DNA of 64,000 nt from an uncultured Desulfobacteraceae bacterium (GCA_913060875.1 CAJXSL010000005.1:1-64000); one strand, 5' to 3'; positions 37,785 through 47,637 are shown, numbered from the stretch's first letter. Numbers and translations are program-made. The notes: generated by a model from the letters alone, not told the origin.

Positions 37785-38786
37785 CTATTCAGAGGCAAAT
37801 CCCGGCATCAGAACCGTTCGGACATTCACCCGTTTGACGATCTGTTTCTGGTCGTACATGATCTGTTCGGTCTGGGCCCAGGCATCGGCGTCGATGGTGC
37901 CAATGGATAGACCCGGCTGCGGTTTGACCAGAGTGCGCGTGATCGCGAGCTGCTCTGCCAGTAGCGGGCGCGGCGTATCCTTGTCGAATTCCTGCAGCAT
38001 CTGGACAACCAGGTCACTCTTGGCCGGATCGAGGGCCGTTTCCCAGCCCTTGAGCAGGGCCTTGATAAACCGCTTGACCGTGTCCGGGCGCTGCTGGACC
38101 ATCTGGCGGGAGGTCACCACGGAGTTGGCCACAAACTTAACGCCGAATCGCGACGGGATCAAAAACCGCACCGGATCCCCGTTCGCGGCCATCTTTCGGC
38201 CGATGACGATGCCCTGGGTATTGCGATACACCGGCCAGATGTCCACTTTTTTCTGATAGAAAGGCGTGTAGTCGTAACGCACGCTGAAAAGGCGGACCTC
38301 TTTTTCGGTCAGGCCGGCTTTGGCCAGCAGGGTGCGCATGATGGTTTCGTCGTTGCCGCCATAGGTGATGCCGATGGTGCGGCCCCGCAGATCCTCCAGC
38401 CCTTCGATGGGGGGATCGGCCTGGCGATAGATCCATTGCAGCGGGTTGACCTGGAAGAGCTGCGCAATCACCACCACCGGCGCCCCTTTGGCCATGGCGC
38501 GAATCACCTGGTCGGCGGATGCGACCCCGAACTGGGCCTGCCCCAGTTCGAGTTCCTTGATGGCGTCCCGCTCGGGCCCACCGGCCTTGACGGTAACATC
38601 CAGGCCGGCAGCCGCGAAATCGCCCCGCACATCGGCGTAGAGATCCCCCACCACGCTGGTGTTGAAAAGCCACTTCAGGCGATAGTTGAGTTTTTCGGCC
38701 CCCATCACCCCCGGGGCACTTGCCGCAACGATCACCAGACTCACGACGACGCTCCACACCATCGTCATTACGCGATAGTGACGCAT
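37785..38786 (-). CDS. NitT/TauT-type ABC transporter substrate-binding protein
   Basis: A 333-residue periplasmic binding protein with a signal peptide (MVWSVVVSLVIVAASAPGVMGA, cleavage expected after MGA). It belongs to the NMT1/SsuA/ThiY-like superfamily, with RLKWLFNTSVVGDLYADVRGDFAAAG at the start, ELGQAQFGVASADQVIRA, and LEDLRGRTIGITYGGNDE. These proteins bind nitrate, sulfonates, pyrimidine precursors or flavins; the substrate is not assignable. GGAGGA lies upstream of the ATG. It is last in a three-gene operon after the ATPase and permease (all minus strand). Confidence 0.85.
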   Translation of the reverse strand: MRHYRVMTMVWSVVVSLVIVAASAPGVMGAEKLNYRLKWLFNTSVVGDLYADVRGDFAAAGLDVTVKAGGPERDAIKELELGQAQFGVASADQVIRAMAKGAPVVVIAQLFQVNPLQWIYRQADPPIEGLEDLRGRTIGITYGGNDETIMRTLLAKAGLTEKEVRLFSVRYDYTPFYQKKVDIWPVYRNTQGIVIGRKMAANGDPVRFLIPSRFGVKFVANSVVTSRQMVQQRPDTVKRFIKALLKGWETALDPAKSDLVVQMLQEFDKDTPRPLLAEQLAITRTLVKPQPGLSIGTIDADAWAQTEQIMYDQKQIVKRVNVRTVLMPGFASE

Positions 38787-38832
38787 ATCATCCTCCTCCC
38801 GGCCCGTTTCGATTCAAGGCGTTCCATTGACC

Positions 38833-39582
38833 TCACTTGCTCTCCCAGGCTTTGCGGACAGCCATCCCCAGCCATTCGAGAAGCCCCTGGTAGACGGATA
38901 GCGATATCCCGATCAAGAACAACGCCACCAGGATTTTTCCCAGATCGCTCTGGTAAAGGGCAATCCGAATACTGTAGCCGATGCCGGCGTTGGCCGCGAT
39001 AAACTCCGCCACGATCGTGCCGGCCATGGCCAGGGTGGCGCTGCCGGCGATCACGGTGGTCAATTTACCGATATTCTCAAAAGCGCGGATCTTGACTTCC
39101 AATTGCCAGCGCATCCGACCGGTCATGCGATAGAAGTGCTCGATGTCGCTTACCGGTTCGGACATGATGCCCAGAACGGAAAGCAACAGCGGGAAATAAC
39201 AAATCATGGCGGCGATCAGTAATCGGGAAAGGAACCCGTCGCCCAGCAGAATAAAAATAATGGGGGCCAGGGCCACAATGGGGTAGGCCTGGACATTATA
39301 GGCGGCCACCTTGACAAAGGATCCCAGCCAGGTGGTCTGGCGGCCGACAATACCGATAAAACCGGCCATACAGATCGACAGGACCTGCCCGATAATGGCC
39401 ACGGACATGGTATCCATGACATCGGACAGGTAGCGCCGGGTTACCTCCCGGCAAGTCTCCCAGATCTCCAGCGGACCGGGGATGACATAATTGGACAGAT
39501 TCAGTGCATATTTGATGATGAGCAGCAGGGAAAGACCCAGCGCGTAAATGATGAGAAACTGGTAGACCCGTCTAGGCAGCAT
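38833..39582 (-). CDS. NitT/TauT-type ABC transporter permease
   Basis: A 249-residue inner-membrane permease with five to six hydrophobic segments. The cytoplasmic EAA-like loop is visible around FYRMTGRMRWQLEVKIRAFENI. AGTIVAEFIAANAGIGYSIRIA and ALFLIGISLSVYQGLLEWLG are typical of the SsuC/TauC group. Its start overlaps the ATPase gene end by 11 bases, so the two are translationally coupled. The substrate-binding gene follows after 46 bases. Confidence 0.87.
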   Translation of the reverse strand: MLPRRVYQFLIIYALGLSLLLIIKYALNLSNYVIPGPLEIWETCREVTRRYLSDVMDTMSVAIIGQVLSICMAGFIGIVGRQTTWLGSFVKVAAYNVQAYPIVALAPIIFILLGDGFLSRLLIAAMICYFPLLLSVLGIMSEPVSDIEHFYRMTGRMRWQLEVKIRAFENIGKLTTVIAGSATLAMAGTIVAEFIAANAGIGYSIRIALYQSDLGKILVALFLIGISLSVYQGLLEWLGMAVRKAWESK

Positions 39583-40264
39583 TCATGATCTCCAGCATGG
39601 TGGTTTCCAGATGCTGCTTCTCCAGCGGCTGTCCGAGGTGCTGGTCCTGCCCGTGCACGATGGTGGCCGGACGTTTATTACCGGGGCCTGCCAGCACCAG
39701 GATTTCCCGGCAGAACTTGGAGACTTCGATAATGTTGTGGGAGATGTAGACAAAGAATTTGTCGGGAAAGAGCGCTTTCATGTGGAGAATGATTTTTTCG
39801 CGGGTCAGTTCATCCACGTTGGCCAGGCTCTCGTCCATGATCAGCATGTGGAAATCCTGCAGAAGATAGCGGATCAGGTTGATGCGGTTCTTCTGGCCCA
39901 AGGAAAGCTGCGAAAAACGCGCCCCCAGAAAGGGGGTCATGCCGAACAGGTCGACCAGTTGTTCTTTTTTCGCCTGCCGGTCCGGTGTGGAAATGCGCGC
40001 GAGGTGTTTGCCGATGGCCGACCAGCCGGGAAGCCGTTCGAGATTGTAGGAATAGAGGATACGATCGATGCCGCGGGCCCGCAAATGGCCGGAAAAGTTA
40101 TCCAGGTCGCCGGTCAGCATGCGGGCAATGGAGGTTTTGCCGACCCCCGACGGTCCGAAGAGGGCATTGAATCCCGGACCGGACATTTGAAAGGTGAGGT
40201 CATCGAAGACGTCCGCGTCCGCCCCGGGATAACGAAAACTGATATTCCGGCACTCAAGCTGCAT
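39572..40264 (-). CDS. NitT/TauT-type ABC transporter ATP-binding protein
   Basis: A 230-residue ABC ATPase. Walker A is LFGPSGVGKTSIARMLTG, the signature is variant (LSLGQKNRINLIRYLL in place of LSGGQ) and Walker B is MLIMDESLANVDE with the expected Glu. The D-loop and the switch His region (FFVYISHNIIEV) follow. The Q-loop region is shorter than in SsuB/TauB. It is the first gene of the operon and is coupled to the permease. Confidence 0.88.
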   Translation of the reverse strand: MQLECRNISFRYPGADADVFDDLTFQMSGPGFNALFGPSGVGKTSIARMLTGDLDNFSGHLRARGIDRILYSYNLERLPGWSAIGKHLARISTPDRQAKKEQLVDLFGMTPFLGARFSQLSLGQKNRINLIRYLLQDFHMLIMDESLANVDELTREKIILHMKALFPDKFFVYISHNIIEVSKFCREILVLAGPGNKRPATIVHGQDQHLGQPLEKQHLETTMLEIMNAA

Positions 40265-40410
40265 GGATAGATCGATCAGGCCCCTGTAGGATGGTCATTA
40301 CGGCCGCACAACGCGCGGCGCCTTGATGGTAGAGCGTTGTCAATGCGACGCCAACAACCTAACCCCATTTAGTGGGCATTGCAACCACCGGATATCGCCG
40401 TTCTTTGTTG

Positions 40411-41370
40411 TCAGCCGTCACCCGTTGCCGCGCTGAGGATGCGGGTCATGGTCGGGCCGTCGATGTTGCCCCCGCTCAATAGGACGCCGACACGGCCTTC
40501 CGGTTGCACAGCCTTGCTCAGCAGGGCCGCCACCCCCAGCGCACCTGAAGGTTCGACAACCAGTTTCATGCGGTAAAAAAGAAACCGGACAGCCGCCATG
40601 ATGGCCTCTTCGGAAACGGTCTGCATGTCGCTGACGTATTCGCGGACCAGGGGAAAGGTGTGCTCGCCCAGGGACGGCGTTCGCGTCCCGTCGGCAATGG
40701 TGCGGGGATTGTCCACCCGATGGAGAATACCGGTCCGAAAGGAGCGCGTGGCATCGTCGGCCAGCTCCGGCTCGATGCCCACCACCCGGCAACCCGGCAT
40801 GACGCCGTGCGCCGCCACCGCCGAACCGCTCAGCAGACCTCCGCCGCCGCACGGCACCAGCAGCATGTCCAGCGGCCCCGCCTGTTCGTGCAGCTCCAGC
40901 GTCGCTGTCCCCTGGCCGGCAATGATGTCCGGGTGATCATAAGGGGGAATCAGGATGCCGCCCCGTTCTTCCTGGAGCCCGCGGGCCAGTTCATCCCGGG
41001 AGGCCTTGCCCGGATCGTAGAGGATCACTTCGGCCCCGTAGCCTTTCGTAGCCTCCCGTTTGGTGGCGGGAGCATCCTCGGGCATGACCACGGTGACGGG
41101 AATGTTCATCAGACGCCCCACGAGGGCCACCGCCTGGGCATGATTACCGGAAGAAAAGGTAATCACGCCCTTTTGCCGGTCCTCTTCCGGCAGACAGGAC
41201 ACGGCATTGAAGGCACCGCGGAATTTAAAGGCACCGATGCGCTGAAAATTTTCGCATTTACAGAAGACGTTGGCCCCGACCCGGCCGTCGAGTGTCGCGG
41301 ACGTCATGACGGGCGTCAAATGCGCCTGGCCTTCCAGGCGCCGTCGTGCCGCCGTAACCTTTTCGAACAT
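40411..41370 (-). CDS. Threonine/serine dehydratase (fold-type II PLP enzyme)
   Basis: A 319-residue catabolic-type threonine ammonia-lyase (TdcB/serine-racemase group). It is predicted to deaminate L-threonine or L-serine to the 2-oxoacid. Lys49 in RIGAFKFRGAFNA binds PLP. SSGNHAQAVAL and the PCGGGGLLSGSAVA phosphate loop complete the cofactor site. There is no C-terminal ACT regulatory domain, which separates it from biosynthetic IlvA. GGGAGGA lies upstream of the ATG. It is separate from the ABC operon. Confidence 0.88.
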   Translation of the reverse strand: MFEKVTAARRRLEGQAHLTPVMTSATLDGRVGANVFCKCENFQRIGAFKFRGAFNAVSCLPEEDRQKGVITFSSGNHAQAVALVGRLMNIPVTVVMPEDAPATKREATKGYGAEVILYDPGKASRDELARGLQEERGGILIPPYDHPDIIAGQGTATLELHEQAGPLDMLLVPCGGGGLLSGSAVAAHGVMPGCRVVGIEPELADDATRSFRTGILHRVDNPRTIADGTRTPSLGEHTFPLVREYVSDMQTVSEEAIMAAVRFLFYRMKLVVEPSGALGVAALLSKAVQPEGRVGVLLSGGNIDGPTMTRILSAATGDG

Positions 41371-41451
41371 ACGCTATCCTCCCTTCCAACTGGTCGAAGT
41401 GGCTCTCCGAAGGCCTGACCTTGCCGCCGGTCCTGGCTGACCGACTGACCG

Positions 41452-42330
41452 TCATCCGACCCGGGCGATCAGGTAGACCCCGATGAAAATCATGACGGAC
41501 GATATCACCCGTTGCCGGCCGTGGCGTTCTTTGAGAAGCACCACCCCCAAGAGCACTGAAAAAACAATGCTGATCTGGCGCAACCCGACCACATAACTGA
41601 TACGCTCGAAGGACAGCGCCGTCAGGATCAGAAAATATCCGAAAATACCCAACACCCCGCAAATCAGGATGGCAAGACGGTTTGTCCGCCACTCACGGCG
41701 CAGGGCATCGCCCTTTTTGGCCAGGGCCATGTAGCCCGACAACAGCGCCATGCTGAACCAGGGATAAATAAACGCGAAGGCCACAGGGTGAAACCGCATG
41801 ACCGCCTGTTTGTCCACGATGGAATAACCGGTCACGGCAATCAGGGTCAAAAAAGCATAGCGCGTGGCGGCATCGCTTCGCAAATTCCGCAGAGGCTGGG
41901 CCAAAGCCCCAAAGGTGAGCCGCTCCAGACTGATGCTGTAAACCCCCAGCCCCGCGAGAAGAATACCGACCGCCCCTGGCCAGCTGACATCCTCCCCCAT
42001 GAAGGCCACCGCAATTAAAAAGACCAGGGCCGGCGCCGATCGAGAGATGGGATAGACGTGCGACAAGTCGCCGGCCTGCAGGGAATGGGACAGCCACAAC
42101 CAGTAAAGAAAGTGAAACAGGCCGGAAAGGATGGCGATGGGCCAGATATGATGCAGGGTAAACACTTGCTGCCAGAGGCCATAGGCAAAAAGCGGGGCAA
42201 AAAAGGCCAGCCCCAGCAATTCATACCACCACACGAAAGCCTGTTTGTCTTGCGCCGTCTTGGTCAAATAATTCCGGACGGCGTGCATGGCGGCCGATAT
42301 CAGCACCAGGAAGACCGCCGTCGTATTCAC
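41452..42330 (-). CDS. EamA-family drug/metabolite transporter
   Basis: A membrane protein of about 292 residues with ten hydrophobic helices arranged as two EamA repeats. The first begins FLVLISAAMHAVRNYLTKTA, and the second begins near YAFLTLIAVTGYSIVDKQAV. The end is VVLLKERHGRQRVISSVMIFIGVYLIA, the usual DMT motif. The start is placed at GTG 42330, with AAAGGA upstream. An ATG eleven codons earlier is possible but lacks a ribosome-binding site. The substrate is unknown. Confidence 0.82.
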   Translation of the reverse strand: MNTTAVFLVLISAAMHAVRNYLTKTAQDKQAFVWWYELLGLAFFAPLFAYGLWQQVFTLHHIWPIAILSGLFHFLYWLWLSHSLQAGDLSHVYPISRSAPALVFLIAVAFMGEDVSWPGAVGILLAGLGVYSISLERLTFGALAQPLRNLRSDAATRYAFLTLIAVTGYSIVDKQAVMRFHPVAFAFIYPWFSMALLSGYMALAKKGDALRREWRTNRLAILICGVLGIFGYFLILTALSFERISYVVGLRQISIVFSVLLGVVLLKERHGRQRVISSVMIFIGVYLIARVG

Positions 42331-42390
42331 AACGGACCCGTCCTTTCCTTTTCCGGACAGCATGAAAATGCCATACCGGCAAGTCGACCA

Positions 42391-43371
42391 TCAGGCCAAA
42401 GATAAATGAGCATCCATCGCAAGGTACCGGCGAACATAATCATCTACCGCGTCTTCCAGGGACCGGCAGGGCTGCGACCACCCGGCCGCCTGCAATTTGC
42501 TCAGATCGGCACAGGTGTAATACTGGTATTTTCCCTGCAGGTGCTCCGGCATGGGAATGTAATCGATATGCAGCGGACGGCCGGCCGCTTTGAAGAGGGC
42601 GGCGGCCACGTCGTTCCAGGACTGGGCCCGGCCGGTGCCGATGTTGTAGATCCCGCCGATGTCAGGATGGTCCAGGAAAAACAGGGTCATGGCAATCGCA
42701 TCTTTGACATAGATGAAATCGCGGAGCTGCTCGCCGTCGGCATAATCCGGGCGATGGGATTTGAAAAGGCGGATCCGCCCCTCGTCACGCACCTGGGGAT
42801 AAGCCTTGTTGATCACACTGCGCATGTCGTCCTTGTGGTATTCGTTGGGTCCGAAAACATTGAAGTATTTCAGCCCGACGATGTCCTTCAACCACCCTTT
42901 GCGCAAGGCCAGCAGGTCGAACAAATGTTTGGAATAGCCGTACATGTTGAGGGGGCGCAGGTTCGGCAAAGCCGTTTCATCGTCCGCATAGCCCTGGGCG
43001 CCATCGCCGTAGGTGGCGGCACTGGAAGCATAGATCAGACGGCAGCGGGGTCGGCTTTCACGCCAGGCCGCAATACGCGCCGTGTAGCGGTAGTTGTTCT
43101 CGATCAGATAATCGGCATCCTTTTCCGTGGTGGCCGAACAGGCGCCCAGATGCAGGATGGCCCGCAGGCGATCACCGAAATGATCCCGGGTGAGCCGGTC
43201 GATGAAAACGGATTTATCCAGGTAATCGTTGAACCGCAGTCCCACCAGATTTTTCCATTTTTCCGTTTCACCCAAATGGTCGACGACAAGGATATCGTCC
43301 TCACCGCGCCGGTTGAGTTCCCAGACCAGCGCACTGCCGATAAACCCGGCGCCACCCGTCACAACGATCAT
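42391..43371 (-). CDS. hldD: ADP-L-glycero-D-manno-heptose 6-epimerase
   Basis: A 326-residue extended SDR epimerase that makes ADP-L-glycero-beta-D-manno-heptose for LPS inner core. NADP-binding motif is TGGAGFIGS (residues 5-13). The catalytic YxxxK is Tyr144-Lys148 in MYGYSKH, with Ser at IYASSAATYG. KYFNVFGPNEYHK and RDFIYVKDAI are family signatures. GGGGAG precedes the ATG. No other heptose gene (hldE, gmhA) is in the window. It supports an LPS-bearing Gram-negative host. Confidence 0.93.
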   Translation of the reverse strand: MIVVTGGAGFIGSALVWELNRRGEDDILVVDHLGETEKWKNLVGLRFNDYLDKSVFIDRLTRDHFGDRLRAILHLGACSATTEKDADYLIENNYRYTARIAAWRESRPRCRLIYASSAATYGDGAQGYADDETALPNLRPLNMYGYSKHLFDLLALRKGWLKDIVGLKYFNVFGPNEYHKDDMRSVINKAYPQVRDEGRIRLFKSHRPDYADGEQLRDFIYVKDAIAMTLFFLDHPDIGGIYNIGTGRAQSWNDVAAALFKAAGRPLHIDYIPMPEHLQGKYQYYTCADLSKLQAAGWSQPCRSLEDAVDDYVRRYLAMDAHLSLA

Positions 43372-43542
43372 GGCCGTATTCTCCCCTTATGGTATGGTTC
43401 TTCGCCAATTCATTGATGATGCTTCCCTGCAGCGGCCGTCCCTGTCAAACAGGTCTGCCGCCAATGGCATGCCGCCCCTTGTCGTCCAAACCGGCCGGGG
43501 TGTCAAGGCCGGCGGCCAAACCAACGGCCAGGGTTACCCTGT

Positions 43543-44277
43543 TCAATGGGTTGCGGCCAGTTCATCATCCCCGGTTCGCTCGTAGCGCCACCCGCTGTCC
43601 CGCACCCACAGACGATGCCGCGGTCCCGGCTGATCGATGGGGCCATGGTCGTAGGCCGCGTCACCGCCGTAGAGAAAACACATATCCGCACCCTCTCGCT
43701 CCACCCGGGGGGCATAGTGAAAGGGCGACCGGGCAGCGGCCGCCGCAAAGGCCGCATCGCAGCCGTGAAACGCACTCAAATGGTGCAGGGTGACCCAGGT
43801 CGGCGGGAAAAAAGACATGCGGCCGGCCCGATGGTGTTCCAGGGCTTTGCCGGGGGGCATCCAGCGATGATCGTGGATTTCCCCCTGATCGACCCTTACC
43901 GGTGAAGCCGACGCCCGGGCCAGGAAAAACCAGGTGTCGAACCGTTTGGGCATGATTACGGGCGCTGTCCAGCGCGACAGCGGTACGAGGGCGGCGGGGT
44001 CGGTGTCCAATCCGGTTTCCTCTTTCAACTCCCGGACGGCCGTAAACCGCGCGGTCGCCTGCATCGAGAGTGCATCAGGATCGCGGCGGTCGCCCGGTTC
44101 CATGACACCGCCGGGAAACACCCAGGCACCCGCAAAGGCGGACAGTTGCTCCCCCCGTCGCAGCAGCAGCACCTCCAGATCATCCGTGCCCTCCCTCAGC
44201 AGGACCAGTGTTGCGGATGGCCGTGCCGGCGCTGCCGCGTCATCACGAGGAAGGGTTTCGTAGGCATTATTGTCCAT
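43543..44277 (-). CDS. NUDIX hydrolase (NUDT19-like)
   Basis: A 244-residue NUDIX hydrolase. The NUDIX box is split by an insertion: GAWVFPGGVMEPGD, then a loop, then AVRELKEETGLD (the REx2EE motif). That layout is found in the RP2/NUDT19-like CoA-diphosphatase subgroup. The start was placed at ATG 44277 (before DNNAYETL), with AGAAGGAAG upstream; the longer frame overlaps the preceding gene. It follows the DSD1-like gene by 23 bases and is probably cotranscribed. Confidence 0.87.
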   Translation of the reverse strand: MDNNAYETLPRDDAAAPARPSATLVLLREGTDDLEVLLLRRGEQLSAFAGAWVFPGGVMEPGDRRDPDALSMQATARFTAVRELKEETGLDTDPAALVPLSRWTAPVIMPKRFDTWFFLARASASPVRVDQGEIHDHRWMPPGKALEHHRAGRMSFFPPTWVTLHHLSAFHGCDAAFAAAAARSPFHYAPRVEREGADMCFLYGGDAAYDHGPIDQPGPRHRLWVRDSGWRYERTGDDELAATH

Positions 44278-44300
44278 GAGCTTCCTTCTGCCGGATTGGC

Positions 44301-45428
44301 TCAGCGCACGCATGCACGGGCTTCCACCGGCCATTCGTAAACGGTTTCCCGGTCCAGAACCACCAAGGTCCGGGCAAGATTGACCACCGGGCAGGCGTGG
44401 TTCGGAATGACCTGCAGGCAGGTGCCCAGAGGGATATCGCGATCGTCCCGGGCAAAGAACCCGTGTTCTTCCGACAACCGCACCAGGGACAGGGCCGGGG
44501 ACGCCTCGCCAAATGATTCCAGCGGCCAGCCCGCGCCGAATCCTGCAACCCCTTCTGAGCCGTGGGCCCCTCGATCCGAGCTGAAGGTTTTGGATCCGGC
44601 ATCGGTGATCAGGTAATCCGCATTCCGGCTGATCACCGTGGTCAAAACCGTCAGGGCGATTTGGGAGCGCGATACCAACCCAAGGCGCCAGGGGGTCTGG
44701 TCCATGACCACATAATTGCCCGGCCGAATTTCGGTGATGCCGTCAAATCGGTCAGCGGCCAGCACGGTAGGCGTCGCCCCGACAGATATTTCCGGAACCG
44801 GCACACCGGCTTTCTCCAGGCGGTGGGCCACGGCCAGCATGATGCGCCGTTCCTCCTCGGCGATGGCCGCAACTTTCCGGCCATCCTCGGCGCCATAGGC
44901 ATGGCCGGCATGGGACAGCAAACCGACAAAGCGCAGTGCCGGGTGACGATGGAGCGCCTGGGCCAGGGCCACAATAGCCGGATCATCGGGCAGCAGGCCG
45001 CAGCGGTGCAGGCCCACATCAATTTTGATGGAGACCCCCGGCGCGCAACCAAGTTCGGCGGCCCGTGCGGCCAGGAGATCGAGCCCGGCCTGACTGTCCA
45101 CGATCAACCGTAGATCGCAATGGTACGCTTTGGCCGCGGCCATAATGCGATCCAGTTTGGCCGCGATCATCTGGGGTTGCGCCAGGGTCACCGAAGCAAT
45201 GCCGTCGCGGATAAACGGCAGGGCTTCATCTACCTTGGCCGCCGTAATGCCGCAGGCCCCGGCCGCCATCTGCAACCGGGCGATGGCCAGACATTTGTGG
45301 GTTTTGATATGGGGTCTCAGCCTGAGGCCGTGCGTTCGGGCGCGCGCCTGCATCTGCCGGATGTTGTCGTCGAGAGCTGGCCTGTCGACGACCACAGCCG
45401 GCGTTTCAATTTTTAATAGAGGCGTCAT
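44301..45428 (-). CDS. DSD1/D-threonine aldolase-like PLP enzyme (fold-type III)
   Basis: A 375-residue alanine-racemase-fold enzyme. The PLP lysine lies in RPHIKTHKCLAIARLQ, followed by the barrel elements IKIDVGLHRCGL and LLSHAGHAYG. The C-terminal beta domain ends with IPNHACPVVNLA, whose His and Cys are the metal-binding pair of D-serine dehydratase/D-threonine aldolase. It is likely to be metal-dependent and to act on D-threonine, D-serine or a beta-hydroxy-D-amino acid. The start is ATG 45428; the open frame continues upstream through the family D repeat but has no homology there. Confidence 0.86.
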   Translation of the reverse strand: MTPLLKIETPAVVVDRPALDDNIRQMQARARTHGLRLRPHIKTHKCLAIARLQMAAGACGITAAKVDEALPFIRDGIASVTLAQPQMIAAKLDRIMAAAKAYHCDLRLIVDSQAGLDLLAARAAELGCAPGVSIKIDVGLHRCGLLPDDPAIVALAQALHRHPALRFVGLLSHAGHAYGAEDGRKVAAIAEEERRIMLAVAHRLEKAGVPVPEISVGATPTVLAADRFDGITEIRPGNYVVMDQTPWRLGLVSRSQIALTVLTTVISRNADYLITDAGSKTFSSDRGAHGSEGVAGFGAGWPLESFGEASPALSLVRLSEEHGFFARDDRDIPLGTCLQVIPNHACPVVNLARTLVVLDRETVYEWPVEARACVR

Positions 45429-45457
45429 AAGCGCTATTCGAGGTTTGATTTTTCGGT

Positions 45458-45592
45458 AACTGTTTGTAACCTGCGCTGCTTTCCAAAAAGGCAGAAAAAA
45501 TTTCACCCTGCGGGCGCGTCCGAGATGCCCCCCGGCGGCGTTATCAGGGGCTTGCCAATGAACATCTCGAAACCGTGACATATCCGGGTTCG
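45458..45592 (-). repeat. Dispersed repeat family D, copy 1
   Basis: Read on the minus strand, this segment matches 62667-62846. It starts CCCGGATAT-tcac, goes through TTCGAGAT-TTCATTGGCAAG, CTGATAACG and GCATCTCGG-CGCGCCCG, and ends AGGGTGAAATTTTTTCT then GGTTACAAA. It occupies the leader of the DSD1-like gene. The rest of 45593-45840 shows nothing recognisable beyond the ribosome-binding site of the SLC13 gene. Confidence 0.8.
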
Positions 45593-45840
45593 CTTTGAAT
45601 GCATCTTCTCTCGTTACGGATTCCATATACCCATCATGCCTCCGGGGCAACCCCGGGCAATGACCCGCCGCACCAGGATTGAATAAATTCGCTTGCCGAT
45701 TGCCCCTCGGATGGTCATTATGGACAATCATATCCCTTAACCGCTTTTCCATGGCCGGGCCTTGGTTGCCGGTTAGGAAGCCCGCCGGAGCGACGCGCAA
45801 TCGTGATATCTTCAGACATCCATGTTGAGGAGGCAGTCCC

Positions 45841-47613
45841 ATGGCAATCTGGCTGGTAACGGCAATCCTGCTGATTACCCTGGTGCTCCTGATCACGGAC
45901 AAAGCTCCGGTGGATCTGGTGGCCGTGGGCATCATGGTGGCCCTGGCCGTGACGGGCATTCTGGAGCCGAGCGAGGCCGTGGCCGGGTTCGCCAGCCCGG
46001 CCGTCATTACAGTGGGGGCCATGTTCCTCATGAGCCGGGGCATGATCCGGACCGGCGCCGTGGGCTTTATCGGTCAACGGGTCATTGCCCTATCCCGGGG
46101 CAACCACCGTCTGGCCCTTTTCATGAGCCTGGTGATCGTGGCGGCCGCGTCGGCCTTCATCAACAACACGCCGGTGGTGGTGCTTTTTATCCCCATCATG
46201 ATGGCGCTCAGCTGCGAATACGGGATGAGCCCCTCCAAGTTTCTGATCCCGGTCTCGTATGCCTCCATCCTGGCGGGCACCTGCACACTGGTGGGGACCT
46301 CCACCAACATTATCGTCAGCGACCTCAGTGTCCAGGCCGGCTATGCGCCCATCGGGATGTTCGAACTGGCCTGGGTGGGGCTGCCGGTCGCCGTCGTGGG
46401 AATTATTTTTCTGACCCTGACATCCACACGCTTCATGCCCGGCCATGCCGCCGCCACCTGTCACATCGACGACGGGGAAAACCAGACCTATCTGGCGGAG
46501 CTTCTCGTTACGGAAAACAGCTCCCTGATCGGCCAGTCCCCCGGCGCCCTGACCGCCCCCTATGCGTCCCTGGAGATCATCGAGGTCGTGCGGCAGTCCG
46601 ACATCCATTATCCGGATGAAAGCTGGCTGCAGTTTGAGGCCGATGACCTGCTGCTGGTGAAGAGCTCGGCTACCGACCTGGTGGCCGTTCTGGCGGAAGG
46701 CCTGGCCGAGCTGCCCCACGAAGATGCCGATTTGACGAACAGGGGCACCGACGCTGAGCACCTGATCGTGGAGCTCGTCGTGCCGCCCCAGTCCGGTCTG
46801 CTGGGGGTCAAAGTGCCGGACACATACCTGTTCGACGATGAAACCTTCCAGATTCTGGCCATGAAACGTCGCAGCCATCACTATGCCGGCTTAAAAATCC
46901 ACCAACGGCATCTGCGCGTGGGGGACATCCTGCTGGTGCGTGCACCGATAACACAGCTGGAACGCCTGCGCAGCGAAGGCAACTTCATCGTCATCGAAGA
47001 TGTCCATCACGAAATTATCCACAAACGCCTGGCCAGCCGGGCCCTGATGATCTTCGGCGGTGTGGTGACCGCCGCCGCCACGGGCCTGCTCTCCATCATG
47101 GTGGCGGCCCTGGCCGGTGTACTCTTGATGATTCTGACAGGATGCCTGCAGCTGCGAACCGCTTATCGGGAGTTGCGGGCCGACGTTCTGCTGTTGATTA
47201 TCGGCACCATTGCGCTGGGGCAGGCCATGCAGAAAACAGGCGCCACGGATTTTTATGCCCACGCTTTTCTGCAGTTTTTCACCGGTGCCGGGCCCTCCAT
47301 CGTCCTGGCAGGCTTTCTGCTGCTGACCAGTGTCGGCACCCAGATCCTGAGCAACAATGCCACCGCGGTCCTGCTGCTGCCCGTAGCTATTTCCACGGCC
47401 CTGTCGCTGGGGGTCGATCCGCGCCCATTTGTGATGGCCGTGTGCTTCGGGGCCAGCGCCTGTTTTGCCTCACCCATCGGCTACCAGACCAATCTCATGG
47501 TCTACGGTCCGGGCAACTATCGTTTTGCAGACTACCTCAAGCTGGGCCTTCCGCTCAATCTCCTGGTCCTCACCGGAGGCGCTATCCTGATTCCCCGGAT
47601 TTGGCCTTTCTGA
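45841..47613 (+). CDS. SLC13/DASS-family permease with two RCK_C (TrkA_C) domains
   Basis: A 590-residue inner-membrane carrier. N-terminal and C-terminal transmembrane halves contain the SLC13 SNT-type motifs INNTPVVVLFIP and ILSNNATAVLLLP, with TSTNIIVSD and SPIGYQTNLMVYGPG. Between them a cytoplasmic region of about 200 residues holds two RCK_C units (LAELLVTENSSLIGQSPG and IVELVVPPQSGLLGVKVPD). Such proteins transport sulfate, dicarboxylates or other anions with sodium; the substrate is open, though sulfate would be natural in a sulfate reducer. GAGGAGG precedes the ATG. Confidence 0.88.
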   Translation: MAIWLVTAILLITLVLLITDKAPVDLVAVGIMVALAVTGILEPSEAVAGFASPAVITVGAMFLMSRGMIRTGAVGFIGQRVIALSRGNHRLALFMSLVIVAAASAFINNTPVVVLFIPIMMALSCEYGMSPSKFLIPVSYASILAGTCTLVGTSTNIIVSDLSVQAGYAPIGMFELAWVGLPVAVVGIIFLTLTSTRFMPGHAAATCHIDDGENQTYLAELLVTENSSLIGQSPGALTAPYASLEIIEVVRQSDIHYPDESWLQFEADDLLLVKSSATDLVAVLAEGLAELPHEDADLTNRGTDAEHLIVELVVPPQSGLLGVKVPDTYLFDDETFQILAMKRRSHHYAGLKIHQRHLRVGDILLVRAPITQLERLRSEGNFIVIEDVHHEIIHKRLASRALMIFGGVVTAAATGLLSIMVAALAGVLLMILTGCLQLRTAYRELRADVLLLIIGTIALGQAMQKTGATDFYAHAFLQFFTGAGPSIVLAGFLLLTSVGTQILSNNATAVLLLPVAISTALSLGVDPRPFVMAVCFGASACFASPIGYQTNLMVYGPGNYRFADYLKLGLPLNLLVLTGGAILIPRIWPF

Positions 47614-47637
47614 AAAAATGGGACATGATGGAACGCA

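Noticed and set aside
45429-46043. 205-codon N-terminal extension of the DSD1-like enzyme
   Set aside because: The extension passes through repeat family D and overlaps the divergent SLC13 gene; homology begins at ATG 45428.
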